The position numbers were made by a program, and so were the translations under genes. Below the pieces are notes generated by a model. The model saw only the letters and a list, made by a program, of their open reading frames with translations, did not search any database and was not told the DNA's origin. From a virus: 64,000 nt of DNA. Below are positions 7,266 through 14,069 of the stretch, one piece after another; position 1 is the stretch's first letter, and each line of letters opens with the position of its first letter. Location of the stretch: positions 62,001 through 126,000 of IMG/VR virus record IMGVR_UViG_3300012363_000001; one strand, 5' to 3'.

Positions 7266-7549
7266 GTTCTTGCCTCCAAGTCGGCTTTCAATTTCTTTAT
7301 TTCTGCCAACAACGTCCCGACGTCCTCACGGGAATGGGCAATGAACTCTGTGTCAGCAAGACTGTAGACTGTCGCAAAATATTGAGGTCGTGCAGAACAC
7401 CTAGCTTCCCGGCGACGTCGATATGCGTCTACTTCAACAACGCGATAAACTCCGCGGGGGTGCGTAGAGTCCTCTTCAGCGGTCCAGGGTCCAGACGTTG
7501 CTGCAGCCCAACGACGCCAGATTGCCATAAGGTCGACTTCCGGGGTCAT
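7241..7549 (-). CDS. Small phage protein with FIAHSREDV motif
   Basis: 102 residues from ATG 7549 (MTPEVDLMAIW), which overlaps the upstream stop as ATGA. The C-terminal part contains EFIAHSREDVGTLLAEIKKL, a signature frequent in small phage proteins (often annotated as Ead/Ea22-like) whose role is unknown. It ends with TCPSCKPS, a possible zinc knuckle. Confidence 0.65.
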   Translation of the reverse strand: MTPEVDLMAIWRRWAAATSGPWTAEEDSTHPRGVYRVVEVDAYRRRREARCSARPQYFATVYSLADTEFIAHSREDVGTLLAEIKKLKADLEARTCPSCKPS

Positions 7550-7746
7550 GATTTTCTCTGTAGCTTTAGGGCAAGGTATTTTTGAACATAGACCGCGAAG
7601 CGTTTCGGTAGCTCGATATAATTCCACTCCAGCTGCGTACCGCCACGGTCAACGCCGACCTGAATTACCACGCCGCCGCGAGATAGTCTGTCCATCCGCA
7701 ATTCATTGCCGCGCCAGCGGATTATGAGTTCAGCTGGCAGTTTCAT
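7546..7746 (-). CDS. Hypothetical protein (66 aa)
   Basis: Start at ATG 7746 (MKLPAELI), overlapping the previous stop as ATGA. Mostly beta-like N-terminal half and a helical, basic C-terminus. No family recognised. Confidence 0.5.
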   Translation of the reverse strand: MKLPAELIIRWRGNELRMDRLSRGGVVIQVGVDRGGTQLEWNYIELPKRFAVYVQKYLALKLQRKS

Positions 7747-7925
7747 ATCTTCCACCGGTGTGGTTGACCAAAACGTTTGGGGTCCAAGCCCCGGGGAGGG
7801 CAGTATTCAGGCGATTCCAGGGCCTGGAGGCCGGCAAGGTAGCCCATCCGGAATTCAAATAAAGAAAGTCCGATTATGGCCACCAGGACCAAGAAGGCAA
7901 ACCAGCCCGGGACAGAATATCTCAT
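7743..7925 (-). CDS. Single-span membrane protein (60 aa)
   Basis: Residues about 6-23 (PGWFAFLVLVAIIGLSLF) form a membrane span or signal anchor. The remaining 35 residues are hydrophilic with one Cys. ATG 7925 lies six bases after a TGATACAAT box, so it may be translated from a leaderless transcript as well as by ATGA coupling. Confidence 0.55.
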   Translation of the reverse strand: MRYSVPGWFAFLVLVAIIGLSLFEFRMGYLAGLQALESPEYCPPRGLDPKRFGQPHRWKI

Positions 7926-8167
7926 GACCTGATTGTATCACAGCCGCAGGCCCTGCAGAGTTCACAGCTGTCACAGAGCCAATGCTTCCCGGACGAACAA
8001 CGGCCAGTAGCCGGTTCCGCGCACTCATCACAGGGTAGCTTCATCTTCTCAGCGTCCCGGAGGTCGCGGCACAGGCCCTTGATGACCTTCTTGGCCCGGG
8101 CGCGCAAAGCTATTTCATGGGCCCACTTCGCGGCGTTATCCTCTTTCTTCTCTTTCTTAGTAGTCAT
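7922..8167 (-). CDS. Cysteine-rich zinc protein (81 aa)
   Basis: A highly basic N-terminal half (KKEKKEDN..., RARAKKVIKG) is followed by seven cysteines (PCDEC, GRCSSG, LCDSCELCRACGC), enough for two zinc sites. It could bind nucleic acid or protein; no family recognised. Confidence 0.55.
   Translation of the reverse strand: MTTKKEKKEDNAAKWAHEIALRARAKKVIKGLCRDLRDAEKMKLPCDECAEPATGRCSSGKHWLCDSCELCRACGCDTIRS
7932..7940 (-). promoter_or_regulatory. Extended -10 box next to a start codon
   Basis: Read leftward: TG-A-TACAAT, six bases before the ATG at 7925. The spacing puts the transcript start at or within one or two bases of the start codon. Confidence 0.4.
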
Positions 8168-8206
8168 ACCATTTACCCGGACATCCGAAACGGCTACTTG
8201 GGCCTC

Positions 8207-8335
8207 TTAACTTGCAAAGCACACAAAGCCAATAACCCAATAACCCAATACCTGCCAGCCATCGATTTCGGCGCCGGGCACAAGAAACCACCGATGGTCA
8301 CAATGTTTAGAGTCGGCAGTGAGTTCCTTGGTCAT
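8207..8335 (-). CDS. Small protein (42 aa) with CDHRW motif
   Basis: ATG at 8335 overlaps the preceding TAA (TAATG). The product begins MTKELTADSKHCDHRW. A run of near-identical TAACCCAA units (8231-8250) encodes the GYWVIG segment and may have altered an original second Cys pair. Weakly supported, but it fills the gap between its coupled neighbours. Confidence 0.45.
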   Translation of the reverse strand: MTKELTADSKHCDHRWFLVPGAEIDGWQVLGYWVIGFVCFAS

Positions 8336-8622
8336 TAGCTGCTCAGGGGCTCAGGGGTCTTGCCATCATTGCCGGCGGGTCTATTTCCAGGCCATTTCTG
8401 ATGGTCAGGGCCGCGGGCTTTGTCGGCTGGACAGGGAAGCTCATTGGCGTCAGGAGTCCAACCGGTAAAGGCAATACTCCAGGCCATCCTCAGTTCCTGC
8501 CATTCAGGATGACGGTCACAGAACTCGCATTCCTCCGGCGCATGGAGGATGCGCTGGTCGCAATGCGGAAACCGCTCAATGTACCGCCCCGTTCTCTTCT
8601 TCGGCCCTATCGTCTTGTGCAT
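8335..8622 (-). CDS. Conserved small phage protein, ECEFCDRHPEWQ type
   Basis: 95 residues. The motif CEFCDRHPEWQELR followed by FTGWTPDANELPCPAD and a final KWPGN element is a recognisable small protein found in several environmental and soil-type phages, of unknown function. The Cys residues could bind zinc. GGAG lies upstream of the ATG. Confidence 0.65.
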   Translation of the reverse strand: MHKTIGPKKRTGRYIERFPHCDQRILHAPEECEFCDRHPEWQELRMAWSIAFTGWTPDANELPCPADKARGPDHQKWPGNRPAGNDGKTPEPLSS

Positions 8623-8782
8623 TGTAGTACTCCAAGTAACATTCGTCGCAAATCTGTACCGGCCACGACTCTGTGTCCGCCATCATCGGCCGTTGACGAT
8701 TGCAGTAGGCACACCGCCAGGCACAGACGCAGAACGCCGGACAAAGTGTGTGACAGCCCACGGTGATTGAGTGGTTGTGCAT
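8576..8782 (-). CDS. Cysteine-rich zinc protein (68 aa)
   Basis: ATG 8782 shares its A with the upstream TGA (TGATG). Cysteines occur as GCHTLC, FCVCAW, CAYC and ICDEC, giving one or two zinc sites. The 3' end overlaps the next gene by 47 bases. Confidence 0.5.
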   Translation of the reverse strand: MHNHSITVGCHTLCPAFCVCAWRCAYCNRQRPMMADTESWPVQICDECYLEYYNAQDDRAEEENGAVH

Positions 8783-8997
8783 CAGTCTTCTTTCAAATCC
8801 GCCATCAACTTGGACACGGTATCGAACGAAGGCAGACCGCCTTGCTCCGCTTCTTCCATCGCGGCTCGTGTCTTGGCATTCGGAACCTCAATCGAGAGGG
8901 GAACTGGGTTCAAGGAAACAACCACGTCTTTGCAGGCTTCCAGTTCCGAACTCGTGATTTCTTTTTCTGAAAGTCCTTCCAGGACTTCATCAGACAC
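8782..8997 (-). CDS. Hypothetical acidic protein (71 aa)
   Basis: GTG start at 8997 (MSDEVLEGLSEKE). The protein is acidic with helical ends. No good ribosome site is seen, so expression may depend on coupling to a 15-residue ORF just upstream. Function unknown. Confidence 0.45.
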   Translation of the reverse strand: MSDEVLEGLSEKEITSSELEACKDVVVSLNPVPLSIEVPNAKTRAAMEEAEQGGLPSFDTVSKLMADLKED

Positions 8998-9000
8998 GCT

Positions 9001-9048
9001 TCAAGGTACGAGCCAGCTTCTGTTTTTCCTGTCAACGAAAATCCACAC
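9001..9048 (-). CDS. Possible 15-residue leader ORF
   Basis: GTG at 9048 has a strong AGGGAGG site six bases upstream and reads MWIFVDRKNRSWLVP before TGA at 9001-9003, three bases before the next GTG. It could be a coupling or leader peptide for 8782-8997. Too short to be certain. Confidence 0.25.
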   Translation of the reverse strand: MWIFVDRKNRSWLVP

Positions 9049-9063
9049 GATTGACCTCCCTAA

Positions 9064-9546
9064 TCAAAGAGCTTTGTTGAGAATCGTCAGGGCCTGGTCG
9101 TAGTGTTCCTGCGTAAAACCTGTGACCATGCTTGTCTGTACCTGCCTGCCCATGTCCAAGTACCGGGTCTTGATATCATCAACGACCACGAACGACTCCA
9201 GCCCGGGATTCGCCGCCAACCAGGCCTGGATTTCATCGCTACGGTCACCGCGCTTAGAGGGCAGGCCAAAGCCTACCTGCTCGTAAGACTTCGGGGTTTC
9301 ACCGACAACCTCACCGGTGAATCCACGCTCGTTGAGGGTCTTCTGAAGTTCTTGAGGTTTGAAGTTTTCTCGCCAGCTGGAACTGATGATGACCTTGGCG
9401 CCGGTTTCCTGGACGAGCTTGGAGAGCAGCTGGACCTTATCATTGTCCAGGCCCAAGAATGTCTGATTCCAGGGCGGGAACACAATCCGGTCCGTGGTGT
9501 CATAGCAATTCAGGACTCCGTCCATGTCGAGGAAAATAATTTTCAT
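9064..9546 (-). CDS. HAD-family phosphatase-like protein (HAD_SAK type)
   Basis: 160 residues. HAD motifs are visible: motif I FLDMDGVLN (nucleophile Asp7, Asp9), motif II IISSSW (residues 54-58), a candidate Lys near 98 and motif IV VVDD (residues 123-124). The short cap-free form with SSSW matches the HAD_SAK ('Swiss army knife' RNA repair-like) group, which is linked to nucleic-acid end processing in phages and mobile elements. It lies directly downstream of the tRNA genes, which fits an RNA-related role; the substrate is inferred. A TGGTATACT box is seven bases before the ATG. Confidence 0.8.
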   Translation of the reverse strand: MKIIFLDMDGVLNCYDTTDRIVFPPWNQTFLGLDNDKVQLLSKLVQETGAKVIISSSWRENFKPQELQKTLNERGFTGEVVGETPKSYEQVGFGLPSKRGDRSDEIQAWLAANPGLESFVVVDDIKTRYLDMGRQVQTSMVTGFTQEHYDQALTILNKAL

Positions 9547-9553
9547 GACCTTC

Positions 9554-9562
9554 AGTATACCA
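9554..9562 (-). promoter_or_regulatory. Extended -10 promoter for the HAD gene
   Basis: Read leftward TG-G-TATACT with exactly seven bases to the ATG at 9546. The transcript would begin at or next to the start codon (leaderless). No -35 consensus is needed with the TG extension. Confidence 0.5.
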
Positions 9563-9568
9563 CGAAAG

Positions 9569-9641
9569 CTCCACAGGTTGGATTTGAACCAACATCTTCC
9601 TAATTAACAGTTAGGCGCTCTCCCGATTGAGCTACCGTGGA
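9569..9641 (-). tRNA. tRNA-Asn (GTT)
   Basis: 73 bases, cloverleaf checked by hand. Acceptor TCCACGG pairs with CTGTGGA (one G-T), D stem GCTC/GAGC, anticodon stem CCTAA/TTAGG around loop CTGTTAA, giving anticodon GTT. T arm is GTTGG-TTCAAAT-CCAAC. The 3' CCA is not encoded. It is three bases from the next tRNA, so both are probably processed from one transcript. Confidence 0.93.
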
Positions 9642-9644
9642 ATA

Positions 9645-9717
9645 AGCTCGGAGAAGGATTCGAACCCTCGACAGCCGCATTACAGGTGCGGTGTTCTGAC
9701 CGCTGAACTACCCGAGC
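9645..9717 (-). tRNA. tRNA-Thr (TGT)
   Basis: 73 bases. Acceptor GCTCGGG/TCCGAGC, D stem GTTC/GAAC, anticodon stem CCGCA/TGCGG around loop CCTGTAA (anticodon TGT), T arm GAGGG-TTCGAAT-CCTTC with one G-T pair. CCA not encoded. Its 5' 38 bases also carry the last codons and stop of the upstream endonuclease gene. Confidence 0.93.
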
Positions 9718-10246
9718 AAATGAGGAAAGATTTGAGATAGTCGATGGCTTTTTGGAGGAGGTCTGTAGATTCTTTGAAGCCACCGAGAGAAGTATTGCAG
9801 GCATGACAAAGAAGACCTCTGGGCTTGCCGGTTTCATGGTCGTGGTCTACGTGAAAGTAACCATTGGTGGCTGCGCCTCCAGGTTCTTTTGTTCCGCAGA
9901 TGGCACAACCATTACCTTGCTTCGATAAAGTCTCATTGTACCAATCGAGGTCGATGCCATAGTGACTTTTTAGACGGTTGTTCTTTACGTTGTCGGGATG
10001 ATTTTTAATCCATTCTATATTCTTCTCAGGGTGCTCAGCATTGTATTGCTTTTGATACTCCAAAATATCCTCTCGATGCTTCTGGTAATACCTTCTATTG
10101 CTTTCAGCAACCCTCTCTGGATTCTCTAGTCGCCGCTTTGCAGCCCTCTCAGCAGCACGCTTCAAATCTTCTTCCGTTGGAGGATGTCGTTCCCTCCATC
10201 GCCTTTGTCTCTCTGCGTTTTTCTTTTTTCTTTCTTCATCTGCCAT
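9680..10246 (-). CDS. Endonuclease VII-like (zinc/HNH) endonuclease
   Basis: 188 residues. The first 100 residues are a very basic, helical DNA-binding region. Then come GCAICG, FHVDHDHETGKPRGLLC and CNTSLGGF, the zinc-bound endonuclease VII fold in which the DHDH element is catalytic. The ORF runs into the tRNA-Thr gene: the last residues (CSGSSAVRTPHL) are encoded by the tRNA 5' half. It is more AT-rich than its neighbours and sits between a terminator and tRNAs, as expected for a mobile (homing-type) insertion. A TGATATACT box lies ten bases before the ATG. Confidence 0.85.
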   Translation of the reverse strand: MADEERKKKNAERQRRWRERHPPTEEDLKRAAERAAKRRLENPERVAESNRRYYQKHREDILEYQKQYNAEHPEKNIEWIKNHPDNVKNNRLKSHYGIDLDWYNETLSKQGNGCAICGTKEPGGAATNGYFHVDHDHETGKPRGLLCHACNTSLGGFKESTDLLQKAIDYLKSFLICSGSSAVRTPHL

Positions 10247-10256
10247 GGTGACGAAG

Positions 10257-10265
10257 AGTATATCA
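10257..10265 (-). promoter_or_regulatory. Extended -10 promoter for the endonuclease/tRNA unit
   Basis: Read leftward TG-A-TATACT, ten bases before the ATG at 10246. It lies just downstream of the capsid operon terminator, so it can restart transcription for the endonuclease, tRNAs and small-gene block. Confidence 0.5.
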
Positions 10266-10273
10266 CAAACCTC

Positions 10274-10314
10274 AAAAACGAAGCCGGGCGAGCTTTTTAG
10301 GGCTCGCCCGGCTT
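10274..10314 (-). terminator. Strong intrinsic terminator after the major capsid gene
   Basis: A perfect 13-bp stem (AAGCCGGGCGAGC at 10281-10293, complement at 10302-10314) with an 8-base loop. Read leftward it is followed by CGTTTTTG. It lies 27 bases after the capsid stop codon. Confidence 0.9.
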
Positions 10315-10340
10315 GGAAGAATCTAAGTTTTTACGGTTTG

Positions 10341-11732
10341 TTAGAATGCGCCTCTGAGATTGTCTACCAGAACATTCTTTCTCGGATGCATAACGGCTAG
10401 CGTTACAAACCTGAAGTGCGCTTCAGGTATACTCAGGTCCGTAACTGCAAGCTTCAGCCTAGAATACGGGGCTAACTCCTTCAAAGCCATCGTATCGCCC
10501 TGAATCAAGAAGCCGGTGACGAAACCAGGATTCTTGTTGAACAGGTCGAGGAAGGTTGTCGTCGCAGCGCCGCTGTTGGACACACGGCCGATGAACCGCG
10601 AGGTCGCATCGTTGCCGCCGGCATTCGAACGGAACACGTTGAAGTACCGAACCACGCCGGAACCCGGAGGAGTGATGGTAACCGTCACGCTGTCGCCAGC
10701 GGCAATGGTCACAGTCACAGAGGTCGACTTGACAGACTCACCACGCTCGTTGACAGCTGAAGCGTAGTAGTTGTAAGTACCTGCCGGAGCACTGGTGCCT
10801 TGAGCAGCGTTGTCCGTCAGCGCGATGGAAGGCGCGCCAGGCGAAGAAGACCGTGCCGTTGCCGGACGGGTCTTGCCAGAGAGGAATCGAGAAGCCTCGA
10901 CGTTGACGGTTCCACCGGACACCCACTGACGCCGAAGGTCGGCGCTGGTGGCGTCCTGAGGAGCCCCGGCGAGGATGATTCGCTCTTTGCCGAACGAAAT
11001 CTTGTTGTAGGCGCTGAGAACCTTCGGGTCGACGACTAACTTGTCCGCCATACCGAAGTTCATCGAGGACCGGACACTGGCGTCTTCGATGTTGTCCTGC
11101 GTCAGGGTACCGCCACCTTGGATGACCACGGTGTCGTCAGACCCAAACTCGCCGAACATCAAGTCCGTTGCGTTCCGCTGACCGTCCGACATCCGGACCT
11201 GGGCATCCAGGCCGAGAATGTTCGGAAGACCGGGGATAGCAAGCATGGAGCCGTCGAAAAGACCCGCGTTCGAGAAGTCCGCCTTACCGCGGAAGCTGTC
11301 GAACTCGATATCGCCGGCAATTTTCTTCGCACCGTCGCTGGCTGCCCGCTCTTCGGCTTTGACGCCGTCGACCGTTGCCACGAGGTTTGCGACCACCGTC
11401 ACACGACGAACATGGCTATAATAGGCCATCGGGACCACGATACGAACGTATTCGCTCATTTCCTCTTGACCGACTGCGCCTTCGTTCTGGGCGGTAGCCC
11501 CGAAGATGCCGTAGCTGAGCTGACGGTCGAATTGGGCCAAGGTACTCTTGACCGGGTCGACTTTCAGCATCTTCTGCAGCTTAATGTGGCTGTCATCGTA
11601 GGTGACGTTGTTCATCACCGGCGAGAGGTCTTCAATCTGCAATGCGGAACCCTGGACCAAAGTCGAGGGAGCTGCATTGTAGTTGCCCGCCTCTAGGGCC
11701 TTCAGCAATGCTTGGGTGACTTCACTTGCCAT
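10341..11732 (-). CDS. Probable major capsid protein with inserted Ig/FN3-like domain
   Basis: 463 residues, preceded by a strong AGGAG site and followed by a strong terminator, as expected for the most abundant virion protein. It lies directly after the scaffold-like gene. The body (residues 1-290 and 405-463) has the composition of an HK97-fold capsid protein, but no named family was recognised. Residues about 295-400 look like an immunoglobulin/fibronectin III insertion (APAGTYNYYASAVNERGES, then YFNVFRSN, TTTFLD), likely exposed on the capsid surface. Residues 11-37 recur in the protease polyprotein (15206-19054) and residues 42-54 recur at the C-terminus of the 21694-22149 product. Confidence 0.8.
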   Translation of the reverse strand: MASEVTQALLKALEAGNYNAAPSTLVQGSALQIEDLSPVMNNVTYDDSHIKLQKMLKVDPVKSTLAQFDRQLSYGIFGATAQNEGAVGQEEMSEYVRIVVPMAYYSHVRRVTVVANLVATVDGVKAEERAASDGAKKIAGDIEFDSFRGKADFSNAGLFDGSMLAIPGLPNILGLDAQVRMSDGQRNATDLMFGEFGSDDTVVIQGGGTLTQDNIEDASVRSSMNFGMADKLVVDPKVLSAYNKISFGKERIILAGAPQDATSADLRRQWVSGGTVNVEASRFLSGKTRPATARSSSPGAPSIALTDNAAQGTSAPAGTYNYYASAVNERGESVKSTSVTVTIAAGDSVTVTITPPGSGVVRYFNVFRSNAGGNDATSRFIGRVSNSGAATTTFLDLFNKNPGFVTGFLIQGDTMALKELAPYSRLKLAVTDLSIPEAHFRFVTLAVMHPRKNVLVDNLRGAF

Positions 11733-11769
11733 GACGTTTCTCCTGTTTTAAGAAAAGTTTCCTTCAGTG

Positions 11770-13065
11770 TTACTCGAAAAATTTTGCCAACTGTTCCAGA
11801 CTTGCTCGCCGCTCGTACCAAGCCGTGATGAGTTCACGGTCGGACTTGGCCAACTTGGGGTCTTGGGTCAGTTGATTCAGCCGAGCCCGGACATCGCTCA
11901 GATTCTGTGGAGCTTTCTTTTCCTCAGCTGCAGGCGCGGGGGCCGCGTCGGCGCGGGGGATGAAAGAAATGCTGGTCACAGCCTTGCGGACCGGAGTCTC
12001 AAGGACGTGTTTCACGGCCTTGGTAAGAATTTCCACATCCTCTTGAAGAGTCTTGATAAGGGAGTCTTTCTCCGCTTCGGACTTCTTGAGGTTGTCTTGT
12101 TCTTGTTCGGACTTGCCCATGGCCTTGTTTCCTTTGGTTGCTGGGTCCGTGCTTTCCATGTGTTCCTTGCTCGGAGCCACATCAGCGAGTCTGCTCGGGC
12201 CTGCGGATTTGGCGTCCGTGGGCTTCACATCCAGAAGGCGGTTCTGTCCGCCATTGGCCTTACTCGGGGACACTGCGTCCAGTCGGTTCTCATTCTGAGC
12301 CAAGGGGCTGGGAGAAGGAGCCGGTGCCGGTGCTGCCGGGGAAGGGCTAGCCGGGGGTTGAGCCATAGCATCAGGAGCCGGTTGCTGCTGCGCACCGGCT
12401 TGCTGTTCTTTGGCCGCCATAGCAGCTTGAAGATGGATATCCAGTTCCTCGGGAGGAAGTTTCAGGTACTCAGACATCAGTTCCTCAGGGCTATATGACT
12501 GCATCGCACCTGGGTCCTGGGGTTGGTCACCGTTCTCGGGCGGAGCCTGGTCGGGTTGAGCCTCAGCACTCAATTCGCTGTGAAGGTCTTCAGGGGACTT
12601 ATCACCGCCGCTGGCACTACCTTCGCTGGCAGCGCTCGGAGACCCATCAGAAGGCGACTTGTCGCCAAAATCCGGTGAATCCTTGCTCAGTGAACCACTG
12701 GTCGTAGAAGATTCGCTCGCAGACCTCTCAGCCTTTTGAGCCGTAGAAGAATGAGAGCCTTCTCTAACCTTCGACCATTCCGGGCCGCCGTGAGCAGAAT
12801 CTTCAGCCTTTCGGGCAGACCTACTGGCAGAAGTACTGGATTCACTTGCAGACGGAGAGGCCTTGTGAACTTCAGGCAGAACTTCTTTGTCGTGATGTTC
12901 GGGGCTGTCGTGATAGCCATCGTGTTCCTTGGCTTTACGACCTTCCTCTACGAACTCACGCTCTTCAGCTTTGGCAAAGTTCCCTTTAGACGAATCGAAG
13001 GCCTTCGCTAGGTCGGCTTCGACGTCTTCGAGAATTGCCATAAGCTCTGAGTTTTTGATTTTCAT
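11770..13065 (-). CDS. Scaffold-like / prohead core protein
   Basis: 431 residues of mostly low-complexity Ser/Glu/Ala/Pro sequence with Lys, no cysteine, a Pro/Ala/Gln-rich middle (about residues 225-265) and a predicted coiled coil at about 335-375 (KSEQEQDNLKKSEAEKDSL). It is immediately upstream of the capsid gene, the usual place for a scaffold. The fold and protease sites are not visible by eye. A virion internal protein is the alternative. Confidence 0.6.
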   Translation of the reverse strand: MKIKNSELMAILEDVEADLAKAFDSSKGNFAKAEEREFVEEGRKAKEHDGYHDSPEHHDKEVLPEVHKASPSASESSTSASRSARKAEDSAHGGPEWSKVREGSHSSTAQKAERSASESSTTSGSLSKDSPDFGDKSPSDGSPSAASEGSASGGDKSPEDLHSELSAEAQPDQAPPENGDQPQDPGAMQSYSPEELMSEYLKLPPEELDIHLQAAMAAKEQQAGAQQQPAPDAMAQPPASPSPAAPAPAPSPSPLAQNENRLDAVSPSKANGGQNRLLDVKPTDAKSAGPSRLADVAPSKEHMESTDPATKGNKAMGKSEQEQDNLKKSEAEKDSLIKTLQEDVEILTKAVKHVLETPVRKAVTSISFIPRADAAPAPAAEEKKAPQNLSDVRARLNQLTQDPKLAKSDRELITAWYERRASLEQLAKFFE

Positions 13066-13097
13066 TGACGTTTCCCGTCTTGAAAAAATCTTTTGGA

Positions 13098-13553
13098 TTA
13101 CAAGCTCGCCAATTGCCGGTACTGGAGCGAAGCGCCGTCGTACACTGCAACGGGGTTGCCCGTGATACCTGCTGCCGAAGGACCCGTGAGATTTGCGGTC
13201 ATGAACAATTCAACTCGGGTCCCGAATTTCGCGATTTCATCGCTAAGCGGAATCAGGGTCGCAGATTGCAGAAGCGCAACGTTGGCGATGGTGCTGGTTT
13301 CCAGGACCATCTGAATCAGCGTCGGGCTGTAAGACTGTTGCTGCAGACCAAGGACATCTGCTCCAATGTTCGGGAACGCGCTGACCTTGATGAGCGCCGA
13401 CTGGCTGCCGGCCGTACCGGGACCGTACTTAATGAGACGGTTTCCGTCCGTGTCCAAGCCACCGTCAGTAGCGGTCGCCTTACCAAAACGCTTTTGAAGC
13501 GCGTCAAGTAGTTCGCCTGCGATGCTGTTTGCTTTCGAGGAAGTGAGCCCCAT
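13098..13553 (-). CDS. Small structural protein candidate (151 aa)
   Basis: Strong GAAGGAG site before ATG 13553. The protein has an N-terminal helix and then a long beta-rich, Gly/Ala/Ser/Thr-rich sequence without cysteine, typical of virion proteins. It lies between the GGDEF gene and the scaffold in the head module. It could be a head-tail connector or decoration protein. Confidence 0.55.
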   Translation of the reverse strand: MGLTSSKANSIAGELLDALQKRFGKATATDGGLDTDGNRLIKYGPGTAGSQSALIKVSAFPNIGADVLGLQQQSYSPTLIQMVLETSTIANVALLQSATLIPLSDEIAKFGTRVELFMTANLTGPSAAGITGNPVAVYDGASLQYRQLASL

Positions 13554-13578
13554 GGTCTTTCTCCTTCAGAGAAGTTGG

Positions 13579-13607
13579 TTGAAAAGTCTTGTGCAAAGGA
13601 TTAGATT
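13579..13607 (+). promoter_or_regulatory. Rightward -35/-10 promoter of the first inserted cassette
   Basis: TTGAAA (13579-13584), a 17-base spacer and TAGATT (13602-13607). It reads against the surrounding late operon and towards the rightward gene that follows, suggesting independent expression. Confidence 0.5.
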
Positions 13608-13655
13608 GCCTCTCAGCTGGAACAAAAATTGTGTGAAGCGACAATCTTTTGTTTC

Positions 13656-13970
13656 GTGAACTACGTCTGCTCAAAGTGTGGCCTCCCCAAGCCCAAGAAT
13701 CAGTTCCACGAGAGTCCCCACCGGGACAGGAAGAGAGAGGTTACGTCCTGGTGCCGGAAGTGCCGAAGCCAAGAATATTATCGGCGCCAGTACCCGGATA
13801 CGGTCTGTGAAGTCTGCGGGAACAACCGGCCCCTGGACGTGAACAGAGCCTGCCGGCGGTGCAACGCCAGGCGAAACCTGCGGCAATGCCAAACCTGCTT
13901 GGAAGTCCTGTCAGTGGACTTGCAGTTCTACGGCCGGAAGAAAATCTGTAAGGATTGCGCTAAGAAATAG
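13656..13970 (+). CDS. Zinc-finger protein on the opposite strand (inserted cassette)
   Basis: 104 residues from GTG 13656 (reading NYVCSKCGLPKPKNQF after the start); a TTG at 13629 would add nine residues. Five Cys pairs (CSKCG, CRKC, CEVCG, CRRC, CQTC) plus CKDC are spaced as repeated zinc knuckles. The CSKCGLPKPKNQFH element resembles the N-terminal module of phage HNH/endonuclease VII proteins, but no DH or HNH catalytic core is present. It may therefore be a degenerate homing endonuclease or a DNA-binding regulator. It is the only gene of its strand for several kilobases. Confidence 0.6.
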   Translation: MNYVCSKCGLPKPKNQFHESPHRDRKREVTSWCRKCRSQEYYRRQYPDTVCEVCGNNRPLDVNRACRRCNARRNLRQCQTCLEVLSVDLQFYGRKKICKDCAKK

Positions 13971-14032
13971 CGTGTTGGCGAACCCAGGTCCTTTAGCCGA
14001 TGGCAGTTCGAATACACATACCTTTGGCATAG

Positions 14033-14062
14033 TGCGGAAGTTCCAAACACCCGCAAGTTTTG
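14033..14062 (+). terminator. Weak hairpin-plus-T-tract downstream of the cassette gene
   Basis: TGCGG (14033-14037) and CCGCA (14051-14055) form a 5-bp stem followed by AGTTTTGTTT. It would end rightward transcription before it enters the GGDEF gene antisense. The stem is short. Nothing else was found in the roughly 100 bases between the genes. Confidence 0.3.
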
Positions 14063-14069
14063 TTTATCC

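Noticed and set aside
8229-8251. Tandem repeat as a regulatory or CRISPR-like array
   Set aside because: Only about three short TAACCCAA units, within a small gene; best explained as local slippage.
11767-12498. Rightward open frame of 243 codons opposite the scaffold-like gene
   Set aside because: Mirror of a low-complexity gene. No promoter, no ribosome site and no domain.
13971-14069. tRNA-like remnant with TTCGAAT and a GTGTTGG/CCAAACAC pair
   Set aside because: The T-arm stem does not pair and no anticodon arm is found at the right distance; the sequence is better read as a spacer with a weak terminator.
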